Shown here: positions 51,223 through 60,240 of the stretch, in pieces | Layout of the letters: each line of letters starts with the position of its first letter | Position numbering within the stretch: the stretch's first letter is position 1 | From: Paraburkholderia hiiakae | Lineage (GTDB): Bacteria > Pseudomonadota > Gammaproteobacteria > Burkholderiales > Burkholderiaceae | NCBI RefSeq assembly: GCF_904848665.1 | Contig: NZ_CAJHCQ010000021.1 | Location: 84,207-148,206, forward strand | Length of the DNA stretch: 64,000 bases | Direction of reading: 5' to 3' | Program-made: the position numbers and the translations under genes | The notes under the pieces: model-generated | The model's database searches: none | Seen by the model: the letters and a program-made list of their open reading frames with translations, nothing else | Told to the model about the DNA's origin: nothing

Positions 51223-51696
51223 CTACGCACCCAGTTCGATGGCGGGCTCGCAAACGATGGGAAAGTTCACCGAATTGGCGATATAGCACTGCTCGTGCGC
51301 TGCATGATGCAACCGCTCGGCGAGGCTGCGGTTGTCGCTCGCGCGGATCGTCACGCGCGGGCGCAACACGATTTTCGTGAAGGCCCCGCGCTGCGGCGTA
51401 TCGGCCATCGTGCCTTCGGCCTCATCTTCATACGCGAGCACCGCGATGCCCGCCTCGGCGCACAGGTGCAGATACCAGAGCTTGTGGCACGCCGAAGCGG
51501 AAGCCACGAGTAGATCCTCGGGATTCCAGCGCGCGGCGTCGCCGCGAAAGGCCGGGTCCGACGATCCCGGAATGTCCGGCTTGCCGCTTGCGCGGATCAC
51601 GTGATCGCGGTCGTAGTCGCGATAACCCGAGGTGCCGCTGCCGCGATTGCCCGTCCATTGCACCGAAACGCGGTAGGTGTGTTCGCCGTGCGCCAT
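51223..51696 (-). CDS. OsmC-family peroxiredoxin-like protein
   Basis: A 157-residue OsmC/Ohr-fold protein. The start at 51696 has a GGAGAG site upstream; the in-frame extension to 51753 lacks one and would run into the palindrome of the next gene. The two redox cysteines are in SASACHKLWYLHLCA and EQCYIANSV, and the Glu of WNPEDLLVAS fits the family. It is likely a second thiol peroxidase, on the same strand as ohr but with about 260 bp between, so it may have a separate promoter. It is divergent from a GntR regulator at 51817, and the palindrome between them may control both. Confidence 0.84.
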   Translation of the reverse strand: MAHGEHTYRVSVQWTGNRGSGTSGYRDYDRDHVIRASGKPDIPGSSDPAFRGDAARWNPEDLLVASASACHKLWYLHLCAEAGIAVLAYEDEAEGTMADTPQRGAFTKIVLRPRVTIRASDNRSLAERLHHAAHEQCYIANSVNFPIVCEPAIELGA

Positions 51697-51746
51697 GCTG
51701 ACTCTCCGTTTTTGCCTCGAAAAGGGGTACGTCATTATGACCTTAT

Positions 51747-51776
51747 TCGGCATTTTGGTATACCATTATGCCGAAG
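51747..51776. promoter_or_regulatory. 30-bp nested palindrome, GntR/FadR-type operator
   Basis: Outer arms TTCGGCAT (51747-51754) and ATGCCGAA (51769-51776), inner core TGGTATACCA (51757-51766), separated by TT on each side; all pairs match except the two TT spacers. It lies 41 bp before the FCD-type GntR gene and 51 bp before the divergent OsmC gene. Confidence 0.7.
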
Positions 51777-51816
51777 TGAGCCAAATGAGAACTGGGCGGC
51801 AAAAGGCCAAATACAC

Positions 51817-52470
51817 ATGGAAACAAGATTCGACTCCACGGCGGACGCGGTTGCGTCCGGGTTGCGCGATCTGATCGTCAGCGGCGAGCTGGTCAGTGGC
51901 GAGCGCCTCGTCGAGCGCGATCTCGCGGAGCGTTTCGAGGTGAGCCGCATTCCGCTGCGCGAAGCCATCCAGCGGCTCGCGCGCGAGGGGCTCGTCGAGA
52001 TTTTCCGCAATCGCGGGGCGGTCGTGCGCATGCTCTCGGAGCAAGATGTGGAGGAGCTCTACGGCTTGCGCGCGCTGCTCGAAGGCGACGCGATCTTTCA
52101 TAGCGTCAAACGCATCGACGACGAAACGCTCGCACGCGCGGAACTCGTCCACCGGCTGCTGGGTGAGGCGGCGGCCACGCAAAAGCAGGGCGAGCTCAAC
52201 CGCGAGTTTCACGAACTGCTTTACGGCGCGTGCGGCAACGCTCGCCAACTGGCGGCTATCCGCGAATTGCGCGCGCAGGTGGAGCGTTACGAGCGGCTGC
52301 AGAACACGTTGCTTGCCGGTACACCCTCGTTTCAGCACGAACACGAGGCAATCCTCGAAGCGTGCCTCGCACGCAACGCGCGCAGCGCGCGCGCCTTGAC
52401 CGTGGCGCATATCGATTCTGCGAGGCGCATCGTGCTCGCTGTGGTGGAGCGCATGGCGGCACAAGCCTAG
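51817..52470 (+). CDS. GntR-family regulator with FCD domain
   Basis: A 217-residue FadR-subfamily regulator. The start at 51817 lies just before METRFDSTADAVASGLRDLI; the open frame extends upstream but lacks support. The winged helix (ERDLAERFEVSRIPLREAIQ then RLAREGLVEIFRNRGAVVRM) spans about residues 32-75, and the FCD effector domain follows with the histidine-containing LNREFHELLYGACGN and FQHEHEAIL. A large nested palindrome precedes the gene, so it is probably autoregulated and may also control the divergent OsmC gene. The ligand, typically a carboxylic acid, is unknown. Confidence 0.88.
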   Translation: METRFDSTADAVASGLRDLIVSGELVSGERLVERDLAERFEVSRIPLREAIQRLAREGLVEIFRNRGAVVRMLSEQDVEELYGLRALLEGDAIFHSVKRIDDETLARAELVHRLLGEAAATQKQGELNREFHELLYGACGNARQLAAIRELRAQVERYERLQNTLLAGTPSFQHEHEAILEACLARNARSARALTVAHIDSARRIVLAVVERMAAQA

Positions 52471-52581
52471 TGCTCACACATCACGGCGTTCACGCTCCTC
52501 GCGCCGGTTTTTACGACATTTTTTCTTGTGACCCTTCCGGGCAAACCCTAGACTGGACGCATCGAAACGACAGGAGACGCC

Positions 52582-53217
52582 ATGTCGATCTTGCGTGCAA
52601 CCCAGCGCCCGGATGAGCAGGTCACCTCCGTGCAGCCCGGCCTCGGCCGGCTCGTGCTGAGGCGCTTCGATCCGCGCCACGACTCATGGGAAGCGCTCAC
52701 GCGTTTGCTACATCGCGCGTTCTCGCGGCTCGCGTCGCTCGGATTGCACTGCTCATGCGTCGATCAGGCGGCGAGCCTCACGCGTGAACGCGCGCTGGCT
52801 GGAGACTGCTTCGTCGCCGTCTGCAATGGCAGGATCGTCGGCACGCTCACGCTGGAAGGTCACGATAATCATTCGCAGTGCGAACATTATCGCCAGCGCA
52901 GCGTCGCTTCGGTCCATCAGTTCGGTATCGAGCCCAAATGGCAGAGACACGGTATCGGCCGTGCGCTGCTTGCTTTCGCGGGGCGTTGGGCGGCTGCGCG
53001 CGGCTACACGCAACTCGCGCTAGATACGCCGTTTCCCGCCGCCCACCTCATCGCGTTCTATCGTGCGCAAGGCTTTAGTCTTGTCGATGTCGTGCGCTTT
53101 GCCGGCCGTGGCTACGACAGCGCCGTACTCAGCAAGGCCGCGGCGCATAGCGCCCTGGGGTTTCGGCACTTGCCTGGCGGGTTGCCGCATGCCACCTTGC
53201 CGAGTCCGTTCGTCTGA
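52582..53217 (+). CDS. GNAT-family N-acetyltransferase
   Basis: A 211-residue protein with a GNAT acetyltransferase domain at about residues 25-185. The acetyl-CoA-binding motif A is readable as IEPKWQRHGIGRALLAFAGR near residue 115, followed by ARGYTQLALDTPFPAAHLIA and FYRAQGF. The Gly/Ala-rich N-terminal part and the Pro-rich C-terminus are extensions. Substrate unknown. The gene is convergent with the EAL gene, 13 bp away, and 111 bp downstream of the GntR gene. Confidence 0.82.
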   Translation: MSILRATQRPDEQVTSVQPGLGRLVLRRFDPRHDSWEALTRLLHRAFSRLASLGLHCSCVDQAASLTRERALAGDCFVAVCNGRIVGTLTLEGHDNHSQCEHYRQRSVASVHQFGIEPKWQRHGIGRALLAFAGRWAAARGYTQLALDTPFPAAHLIAFYRAQGFSLVDVVRFAGRGYDSAVLSKAAAHSALGFRHLPGGLPHATLPSPFV

Positions 53218-53230
53218 GCGTGCACCACCT

Positions 53231-54805
53231 TCAAGCCTTGTGCGTGCGCGCCGCTTCTCGCTCCAGATAGCGCAGGAATTCGTCGGCGGGCATGGCCTTC
53301 GCATAGAGCCAGCCCTGCGCGTACTGCACGCCGCGTTCACGCAGATACTGCGCTTGCGCCTCGGTTTCCACGCCCTCGGCGACCATCAGCAGGTCGAGGC
53401 TGCGCGCCATGTCGATCACGTGTGGCACGATCTTGTTCATGTCCTCGTCGCTCGCGAATGAGCGGATGAACGAGCGGTCGATCTTGATGCCATCCACCGG
53501 CAGTTCCTGCAGATACGAGAGACTCGAATATCCCGTGCCGAAATCGTCGATGAAGATGCGGTGGCCGGCCGCGCGAAACGCCTCGAGAACGGGCGCGGAG
53601 CCGGCCGTGTCGATGAGCGTGCGCTCGATCGCTTCGAACCAGATCTGCTCGGGGCGCACCGCATATTTGGCGAGGCTGGGCTTGAGCACGTCGAGCACGC
53701 GTGTGCCGGCGAGATCCTTGCCGGCAAGGTTGAGCGAGACGTGCAAATCGGGGCGCCGTGCCAGCACGGCGCCCACGCCCTCGAACACGGAGCGCACGAC
53801 CTGGTCGGTGATGGGCTCGACGAGACCGAGTGATTCCGCCATGGGAATGAACGTGTCCGGCGCGACGACGGAGCCGTCTTCGAGCTTCCAGCGCACGAGC
53901 GCTTCGGCGCCGACACAGCGTCCGCTTTCCAGCGAGACGAGCGGCTGCAGCCACGCGACGAACTGGCGCCGCCGGATGCCCTGCAGTATCGCGTTGCGCG
54001 GGGTGCGCAGCTTGCGGCGCCAGCGCATGACGAGCCACGTGGCAAATGCGCTCAGGACGAGCGCCGGCGGCAACAGCGTTCTGAGCTGCGCGGGCAGGTC
54101 GCGGCGCATGCGGTCCTCGGGTTCGCATGCGACCACGGCGAGGGGAAAGCGGCTCGAGCGTTCGACGACGTAATAGCGTCCCTCGAAATACGGGCTGCTG
54201 TTGGTGCGCTTGAACGCTGCGCGTGCGAGGGCATCGTCGGCCTGTGGCCAGCTTGAAATGACGGCGCCGTCCTGCGTTTCGAGCACGGCCAGCTCGATGG
54301 TGTCGTCGAGCGGCACGATGTCGAGGTAGAAGCGCGGATCGATCACCACGACGTGATTGCCCAGGCGCACATTGAGCATGCGCCGCTCGTTGCCGCGCTT
54401 GCCGACTTCGCTATGCCAGGCGGTGAAGCCGTCGGCGTAGGTCCATTCGGGTGGCGGCAATGCGGTATCGACGGCGCCGCGTTGCGAACTGCAGCGCAGC
54501 CGCACGCCATCGGTCCAGGCGACTTCGCGAATGTATCGAAACTGTTCCTCGACCTGACGCAGCCGCTCCAGGTGGTCGCTCGTGCAGGGGCCACTGCCGT
54601 ATGGCAAGAGCTGGCGCAGTGCGGACTCGGCTTCGGCCGTGACGAGTTCGGCGCGCAGCAGCGCGCGGCTCGAAAAGACATCGACCTGGTCGCGCTTTTG
54701 GCGTTCGTCGACGGCGTTCGAGGCGTACACCGCGGCCGTGAGCGTTGCCAGGACGGCGAACGCCACGACACAGAACGTCGTCAGGGCGGTGAGTCGGCTG
54801 CTCAT
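53231..54805 (-). CDS. Membrane-anchored cyclic-di-GMP phosphodiesterase (CSS motif plus EAL)
   Basis: A 524-residue protein. The start at 54805 is the first ATG before the transmembrane segment. A helix near residues 10-30, a periplasmic CSS-motif sensing domain (RLRCSSQRGAVD near residue 105 with a partner Cys upstream) and a second helix near 220-240 precede a cytoplasmic EAL domain. The catalytic set of EAL enzymes is visible: GAEALVRW, SLNLAGKDL, FIDDFGTGYSSLSYLQELPV, IKIDRSFI, AEGVETEAQ and QGWLYAKAMP. It should be active in hydrolysing c-di-GMP; CSS-type proteins are often regulated by periplasmic disulfide formation. Confidence 0.89.
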   Translation of the reverse strand: MSSRLTALTTFCVVAFAVLATLTAAVYASNAVDERQKRDQVDVFSSRALLRAELVTAEAESALRQLLPYGSGPCTSDHLERLRQVEEQFRYIREVAWTDGVRLRCSSQRGAVDTALPPPEWTYADGFTAWHSEVGKRGNERRMLNVRLGNHVVVIDPRFYLDIVPLDDTIELAVLETQDGAVISSWPQADDALARAAFKRTNSSPYFEGRYYVVERSSRFPLAVVACEPEDRMRRDLPAQLRTLLPPALVLSAFATWLVMRWRRKLRTPRNAILQGIRRRQFVAWLQPLVSLESGRCVGAEALVRWKLEDGSVVAPDTFIPMAESLGLVEPITDQVVRSVFEGVGAVLARRPDLHVSLNLAGKDLAGTRVLDVLKPSLAKYAVRPEQIWFEAIERTLIDTAGSAPVLEAFRAAGHRIFIDDFGTGYSSLSYLQELPVDGIKIDRSFIRSFASDEDMNKIVPHVIDMARSLDLLMVAEGVETEAQAQYLRERGVQYAQGWLYAKAMPADEFLRYLEREAARTHKA

Positions 54806-55011
54806 GGTGGACGGTCGGGCTCCGGCATCGCGAACGAAGGCGACGCGCGGCCTTCGACGTTTCGCCGTTGCCGATGGTAGCGTCTTTCCGATGGCGGCGA
54901 CGTGCTGTTGTCCAGCGCGGGGAGCGCAATTGGAGTGGCCGCCGGCTCTCCCGCTCATGCGTGGCGCATGAACGCGGCCAACGGGATCGTCAGGCCGACG
55001 TCAGGCACCCA

Positions 55012-56802
55012 TCAAGCGCGCGCAGGGTCGATCGATCGGGAATCCTCTGCAACGACGCGATTGCGGCCGCTTTCCTTCGCGGCGTATAGCCGCCGGTCGG
55101 CTACCGACATGAGCGCTTCGTAGTGGGCGGGGCAATCGGCGGGACTGGCCGCCACGCCAATCGAAACGGTGAATGCAATCGCATCCGCATCCGGGTTCTG
55201 GGCTTCGCCCGTCGCGCTGGCGGCGTGCGCCGAGTCCGCCGCGTGCGCTTCGACCGCGCGGCGGATGCGTTCGGCTACGGCCGCCGCCGTGGCGAGATCG
55301 GCGCCGGGCAGCAGCGCCGCGAACTCCTCGCCGCCCACGCGCGCGGGCATCTCCGCGCTGCGCAGGTTCTTGCGCAGGATGTCTGCGAAGATCACCAGCA
55401 CGCGGTCGCCCGCCGCGTGTCCGAAGCGGTCGTTGACGCGCTTGAAGAAGTCGATATCGAGCATCAGCATGGCCACGACGGGCGCGGCCGCCTCGCCGCC
55501 GCCTTCGCGGGCGGCGCGCTCCAGCGTCTCATTGAAGACCTCCAGGAAGCGCCGCCGGTTCGCGAGTCCGGTGAGCGGATCGCTGCGCGCGAGCGTTTCG
55601 AGTCGCGAACTCGCGTCGACGTATTGGCCGAATATGTTCTTGACGATGAACAGCGTGCCGACGAGCAGCACGGCGATCGCCAGCCACGCGACGATCAGCG
55701 GGCTGCTGAACACGCGGCGAGCCGCCGCGAGCGTGAGCTCCGAGTCGTCCGTGTTCGTGAGCAGGATCCAGTGCGAGTCCCCCACGTGCTGGAAGAGCAG
55801 GTAGCGGCCGCCTCGCTGAGCGTAGCCCTGGCCGCGCTGCATCCATGCCGCCGCCTGCGCGCGCGCCATGTCGAGCAGATCCGGATCGAAGCTCGCGGGA
55901 CGCTGCGCCGTGATCTTGCCATCGACGAAATAGACCAGGTCGCCGTTCTTGTTCAGGAGACCGAACTCGGCAGGCTCCTCGTCCTCGGTCAGGTTGGCGG
56001 AGGCAAGCTGGAGCGCGAGCAGGCGCGAGGGCGCGACGTCCATCACCACGGCGCCGCGAAAGCGTCCGTTCGCGTAGACGGGCGCGCTGAGCGTGGCAAT
56101 CGCCTCGCTTTTTTTCGTTTCCGTATAGATCGGAGTCCAGACAATGTCGCGTCGCGGATTCTGGCCGAAGAGGTGAAGGCGGTAGTAGGGCATCGTGCTA
56201 AAGCGCCGCAACAGATCGCGCGCGGGCGCGTCCGGGCGCTCGGGCGACAGCACATACAGGCCGTTGGCCGAGATGTAGGCGACCGCGCTTTGCACTGCAT
56301 CGGCTTGCTGGCTGATCGCGACGAGCGGGCTGATCGAGCGCGCGAGCACGATGTCGGCCGGCAGCGTCGCGGCGTCGCGGTGAAAGCCTTCGATTCCCGC
56401 GAGCCCTTGTGCGTTGGTGCCCAAAACGAGCGGTCCGTCCATCGCGCCGGGGGCTTCCCATGTCAGCTTGTCGCTATCGCGCAGCGCCGCTTGTACCACG
56501 GGATCCTGCAGGCCGGCGCGCTGCTGGCTCGGCGAGGCGAGCACGTGTTCGGCGTAGTCGCGCAGGAACAGCAGGCGCCGGCGCTCTGCGGAGATCAGCG
56601 CGTCCACGCCCACGGCCCGCACCTCCAGGTCGCGCTGGCGGCTATGAAGGTCGTTGCGCGTCATCTGGTAGAGCTGGCGCAGGCCCAGGCCGCTCACCAA
56701 CGCCATGGCGGCGAGAAAGCACACCGTCACCACGAGATGCGGGCGTTTCATCACCATGCTGGAAAAACCGTGCGGCCGCGTGCGGCCAGGCGTGTGCTGC
56801 AT
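55012..56802 (-). CDS. Membrane diguanylate cyclase (Cache sensor plus GGDEF)
   Basis: A 596-residue sensor enzyme. The start at 56802 has a G-rich ribosome-binding site. A helix near residues 20-40, a large periplasmic double-Cache-like sensing domain (about 45-330, with VARSISPLVAISQQADAVQS-like ARSISPLVAISQQADAVQ and APVYANGRFRGAVVMDV), a second helix near 345-365 and a GGDEF domain follow. The active-site motif is ARVGGEEFAALLP. The inhibitory RxxD site reads RSAE and is degenerate, so product inhibition may be weak. It synthesises c-di-GMP and lies next to the EAL phosphodiesterase on the same strand, an obvious opposing pair. Confidence 0.88.
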   Translation of the reverse strand: MQHTPGRTRPHGFSSMVMKRPHLVVTVCFLAAMALVSGLGLRQLYQMTRNDLHSRQRDLEVRAVGVDALISAERRRLLFLRDYAEHVLASPSQQRAGLQDPVVQAALRDSDKLTWEAPGAMDGPLVLGTNAQGLAGIEGFHRDAATLPADIVLARSISPLVAISQQADAVQSAVAYISANGLYVLSPERPDAPARDLLRRFSTMPYYRLHLFGQNPRRDIVWTPIYTETKKSEAIATLSAPVYANGRFRGAVVMDVAPSRLLALQLASANLTEDEEPAEFGLLNKNGDLVYFVDGKITAQRPASFDPDLLDMARAQAAAWMQRGQGYAQRGGRYLLFQHVGDSHWILLTNTDDSELTLAAARRVFSSPLIVAWLAIAVLLVGTLFIVKNIFGQYVDASSRLETLARSDPLTGLANRRRFLEVFNETLERAAREGGGEAAAPVVAMLMLDIDFFKRVNDRFGHAAGDRVLVIFADILRKNLRSAEMPARVGGEEFAALLPGADLATAAAVAERIRRAVEAHAADSAHAASATGEAQNPDADAIAFTVSIGVAASPADCPAHYEALMSVADRRLYAAKESGRNRVVAEDSRSIDPARA

Positions 56803-56951
56803 GAACCCCCCGGGACAGCGAATGGACGCGCGCGCAACGCGGTGCGGCGTGGCCCGGCGGCGCGTTTCCGGGCATCGCGATGAGCATAGCATCGCGCGTC
56901 AGAACCGCGCCTAACACCGCCTCAGGCGTCCCGGATCGCTCCCGGTGAGAC

Positions 56952-57593
56952 TCAACCGCGCCAGGCGGAATGGCGGATCACGCTGCAGAAGTTGCCGGCG
57001 TGGAAATGCGGGTCCTTGTCTGCGAGCACGTCGGCCTTCACGTTGCCGAAGGTGGTGGCGGGCTTGTGCTTGATGCCGTCGTAGAAGGTCTGGATGATTT
57101 CTTCCTTGAAGTGCTCGCTGCGCGGGTGCGCGTGGACCACGGCCTCGCGCTCGGTGTCGCTGAAACGGTCGTAGGCAATGCCGAGCACGTCCATTTCGAC
57201 GCCCGCCGTGACGAGCGCGATCACCGGATGCATGTGCTCGGGGATGCCCGGCGTCGTGTGCAGCGCGATCGCGGTCCAAACGAGGTCGATGTCCTGCTGC
57301 GAGATGCCGTGGCCGCGCAGGAAATCGCGCGCGACGTTTGCGCCATCCACTTCGAAGCGCTCGTGGTCGCTGCTGTGCGCGTGCGTGAGGCCCATGTCAT
57401 GAAACATTGCGCCCGCGTAGAGCAGTTCGCGATCGTACTTCAGGCCGAGCCGGCGGCCGGCCAGCGCGCCGAAGTAGTACACGCGGCTCGAATGATGGAA
57501 CAGCAGCGGCGATTCGGTATCGCGCACCAGTTCGGTAATTTCGCGGGCGAGTTTGCTGTCGGGGATGGCGACATCGGCGAGGGTCGGGGTCAT
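56952..57593 (-). CDS. HD-domain metal-dependent hydrolase, cyanamide-hydratase-like
   Basis: A 213-residue HD-fold protein. The start at 57593 follows a GGAG site, while the open frame upstream lacks one. The metal-binding residues are visible in SPLLFHHSSRVYYFG (His), the HD pair in AGAMFHDMGLTH and the later His residues in ALHTTPGIPEHMHP. The text resembles cyanamide hydratase-like HD proteins more than nucleotide phosphodiesterases. It is located beside c-di-GMP genes but lacks the GYP motif, so a role in c-di-GMP turnover is not supported. Confidence 0.8.
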   Translation of the reverse strand: MTPTLADVAIPDSKLAREITELVRDTESPLLFHHSSRVYYFGALAGRRLGLKYDRELLYAGAMFHDMGLTHAHSSDHERFEVDGANVARDFLRGHGISQQDIDLVWTAIALHTTPGIPEHMHPVIALVTAGVEMDVLGIAYDRFSDTEREAVVHAHPRSEHFKEEIIQTFYDGIKHKPATTFGNVKADVLADKDPHFHAGNFCSVIRHSAWRG

Positions 57594-57931
57594 CAGGGTG
57601 CTCCGTCGGGGTGGGTGATGACCTCTATTCTGGGCGGCGCCAGGGTTGTCCTCAATCGACGGATACCGTTGTTTTCTGCCAATTCGACCGAAATTGGGCC
57701 ATCGGGGATTCGCGGCGCATAGCGGCAGTGCCGCCAACCGGAAAATTTCGCCGCAACAAGGGATTAGCGGCGATAATCGGCAAAATTGATTCGATCGGCG
57801 CGCATTTCATGCGCCTTGCATTTGCGGCGAGATCAGGCCTGCGAAGAATCGCACATTAGGCGCACGGGGACGCTGCAGGGAACGCGCCGCGCCAACCAGG
57901 TCGGTAATAACAAGAACCCACGCGACAGACT
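57594..57931. other. Divergent intergenic region between the HD-hydrolase and kinase genes
   Basis: A 338-bp region holding two divergent promoters. A G/C-rich half-palindrome GGCGC-N7-GCGCC occurs near 57798-57814. No gene or clear operator was found. Confidence 0.4.
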
Positions 57932-59419
57932 ATGTATTCGATCCTGCCAGCGTTCGTGTCCGCATTATTTCTCGGATTCGGCGTCTACGTGCTCCTGACC
58001 GAGGGCTTCACGCGCCTCTCGGCGCCGTTCGCCTTGATGTGCGCGACGACGTTCTTCTGGCAGGGCACCTGGGCGTTTCTGTTCCAGACGTCCGACCCCG
58101 ATCTGTCCGCCGCGCTCGTCAAGGCCGGATACTTCTTCATCCTCTTTCTGCCCACCACGTTCTATCACTTCGTGACCGAAGTGAGCGCCCGGCGCGGCGA
58201 ACGCCCGCTCCTCGTCGCGTCCTATCTGCTTAGCGTGCTGCTTGCGGTGCTGCTGCTTTTGAGCGATGCCGTCGTGGACGGCTACGGCACCTTCTTTTTC
58301 GGCAAGTATCCGAAGGCGGGCATGCTGCATCCGGTGCATGTGGCGCAGACGGTGCTGCTCGCATGCCGCAGCGCGTGGCTGCTGTACGCCGCGCGCCGGC
58401 AGACGCAGGCGCACGACCGTCGCAAGCTGCTCGACCTGTGCTTCGTGAGCCTCGGCTTGTACGCGCTCGCCGCCACCGACTACGCCGTGAACTACGGGCT
58501 CGCGTTCTATCCCGTGGGCGCGGTGTTCATCGCGATCAGCCTTGGCATTCTCGCGGTCACGATCGTGCGTTACGGGCTCATGCGCCCGTACCTCATCGCG
58601 GCCACGGTGGCGCACGAGGTCGCGACGCCGCTCGCGGCCATCGGCATGCATGCCGAAGAAATCGGCAACGTGCTGCCCGAACTCATGCGTGGCTACCAGT
58701 TGGCCGTGCAGCACCAGTTGTGCGTGGACGGACTCTATCCGGGGCAGTCGGAGCGCCTTTCGTCGCTTGCCACGTCGATACGACGCCAGGTGGACAGCAC
58801 GAGCACGGTGGTCGAAATGTCGCTGGCTTCGTTTACGCTCGACCGGCTCGATCGGCGCAGCTTCGAGACCTACCCGGTGCGCTCCTGCGTGAATGCAGCG
58901 CTCGAGCGCTTTCCGTTTCGCACCGGCGAGCGCGACATGGTGGAGGTGGCGCCTATGGACGCGCAACTGAGTTTCTCGGGCTCGGATTCGCTCGTTGTAT
59001 TCGTGCTCTTCAATCTGCTCAAGAACGCGCTCTTCGCGATTCACGCGGAAATCGCCGAAAGAAGCGACAAGGTGAGCGATTACGTGGGCCGCGTGGAGAT
59101 CGATGCGACAAGCGAAGCGGGCTTTTGCGTGCTGCGCTTCACCGACAACGGCTGCGGCATTCCCGCCGATATCCTGCCGCGCGTGTTCGATCCGTTTTAT
59201 TCGACCAAGGCGCACGGGCGCGGCACCGGCATGGGCCTCACGTTCTGCCGTCGCGTGGCCGAGGCGCTGGGCGGCACGATAGCGTGCGCGTCCGTGCCGC
59301 ATGTCCATACCACCTTCACGATCCGCCTGCCCGAGCCCGGCACGAGCGCCGACCGCGCGCTGCACGACGCGCCGGCGAAACCCCGCCGCTTTCCGGCGGG
59401 GCAGGATTTCGCGGGCTAG
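57932..59419 (+). CDS. 7TM sensor histidine kinase, CqsS/LqsS-like
   Basis: A 495-residue kinase. Seven hydrophobic segments in the first 210 residues (for example MYSILPAFVSALFLGFGVYV and the FFILFLPTTFYHF segment) resemble the 7TM N-terminal domain of histidine kinases that sense small molecules. The H-box is VAHEVATPLAAI with His228, followed by a region rich in Ser/Thr, then ATPase motifs: LLKNALFAI (N box), DNGCGIP (G1) and GRGTGMGLTF (G2). The organisation is like CqsS and LqsS sensors for alpha-hydroxyketone signals. A thioesterase and an LqsR-like response regulator lie just downstream, making this a probable signalling module. The C-terminal 25 residues are unusual. Confidence 0.84.
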   Translation: MYSILPAFVSALFLGFGVYVLLTEGFTRLSAPFALMCATTFFWQGTWAFLFQTSDPDLSAALVKAGYFFILFLPTTFYHFVTEVSARRGERPLLVASYLLSVLLAVLLLLSDAVVDGYGTFFFGKYPKAGMLHPVHVAQTVLLACRSAWLLYAARRQTQAHDRRKLLDLCFVSLGLYALAATDYAVNYGLAFYPVGAVFIAISLGILAVTIVRYGLMRPYLIAATVAHEVATPLAAIGMHAEEIGNVLPELMRGYQLAVQHQLCVDGLYPGQSERLSSLATSIRRQVDSTSTVVEMSLASFTLDRLDRRSFETYPVRSCVNAALERFPFRTGERDMVEVAPMDAQLSFSGSDSLVVFVLFNLLKNALFAIHAEIAERSDKVSDYVGRVEIDATSEAGFCVLRFTDNGCGIPADILPRVFDPFYSTKAHGRGTGMGLTFCRRVAEALGGTIACASVPHVHTTFTIRLPEPGTSADRALHDAPAKPRRFPAGQDFAG

Positions 59420-59443
59420 TTCATGTAGCCGGGTTCAATACGC

Positions 59444-59941
59444 TTAGTTCGAACCCGACGGCAGGACCAGCTCGTATTCCTTCACGCGCTCGATGATGCC
59501 GGGCGGAAAGCGGCGAATGCGCTTGTCCGTACCAGCGAAGAGAATCTGCTGATAGCCGAGCGAAACGGGCCGCCCGTCCACGCAAAAGCGGAACACGAGA
59601 TACGCGGAGCACTGACGCACCTGGAAGGTGTTGAGGTAGCAATCCACGCGCTGGAACGGAAAGGTTTCCTGCACGTATTCCTGGTGCGCGCGCTTGGTGA
59701 CGAACACGCCGCCCGAGGCGAGCAGATTGTTGTGAATGCACTCGTGAAACCAGCGTTCGCGGCAAATGCCCTGCCATTCGAAATAGCGGGCGAAATACGT
59801 ATTCATGAACGCGTTCGAGTCCTTCAGGTAAATATCGATGACGTGATGGAACGTTTTGGTCGGCGTAGCTTCCATGATTTCGTCGGAGAATCCGGCGGTG
59901 CCACGGGAAAGGACGGCGGGAATGGATTCGCGTGCGTACAT
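59444..59941 (-). CDS. Hotdog-fold acyl-CoA thioesterase
   Basis: A 165-residue protein with the 4-hydroxybenzoyl-CoA thioesterase-like hotdog fold: IYLKDSNAFMNTYFARYFEW near residue 35 contains the Asp/Asn that positions substrates, and the later FRFCVDGRPVSLGYQQILFA is the central strand. The start at 59941 follows a GGAG site; upstream codons have no support. It is convergent with the kinase gene and on the opposite strand from the response regulator, yet lies between them. It may make or degrade an acyl-type signal. That link is inferred from position only. Confidence 0.78.
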   Translation of the reverse strand: MYARESIPAVLSRGTAGFSDEIMEATPTKTFHHVIDIYLKDSNAFMNTYFARYFEWQGICRERWFHECIHNNLLASGGVFVTKRAHQEYVQETFPFQRVDCYLNTFQVRQCSAYLVFRFCVDGRPVSLGYQQILFAGTDKRIRRFPPGIIERVKEYELVLPSGSN

Positions 59942-60048
59942 CAGAGTCACTCCAGATAGGGGCTGCAGGCGGCAGCCGCGCGTGCCTCCGGAGAAAAGGA
60001 GGCATGCACCATTCTCTTCGCGTTCCTCTTTATCCAATACCGTGCTCC

Positions 60049-60168
60049 TCACATACGCAAACCGGTTGATGGTCGCTGGGCGCGATAACGTTTGCGCGTG
60101 TTGTCGTTGTAGCGCGCATATGCGGCTTCGGGTTGCTGTGTCCAGGGCTCACGCCGCATAATCGACAT
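60049..60168 (-). CDS. Small basic ORF (39 residues), possible gene
   Basis: MSIMRREPWTQQPEAAYARY continues to a basic C-terminus with several Arg and Lys. Evidence for expression is the GAGGAAAAC directly in front of the ATG. It lies about 110 bp upstream of the thioesterase gene on the same strand and 72 bp from the response regulator start. No family is recognised. It could be a leader peptide, small regulator or a non-coding coincidence. Confidence 0.35.
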   Translation of the reverse strand: MSIMRREPWTQQPEAAYARYNDNTRKRYRAQRPSTGLRM

Positions 60169-60240
60169 GTTTTCCTCGCGGTGCAGCGCCAGGTGTCGAG
60201 CGCGCCGCATGAAGCGCAGTGTGCTTAACCGAGATCCAGC

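Noticed and set aside
55123..56883. Plus-strand frame of 586 codons opposite the GGDEF gene
   Set aside because: Antisense of a gene with intact Cache and GGEEF motifs; no motif of its own.
57965..59365. Minus-strand frame of 466 codons opposite the 7TM kinase
   Set aside because: Shadow of the kinase with clear H, N and G boxes on the other strand.
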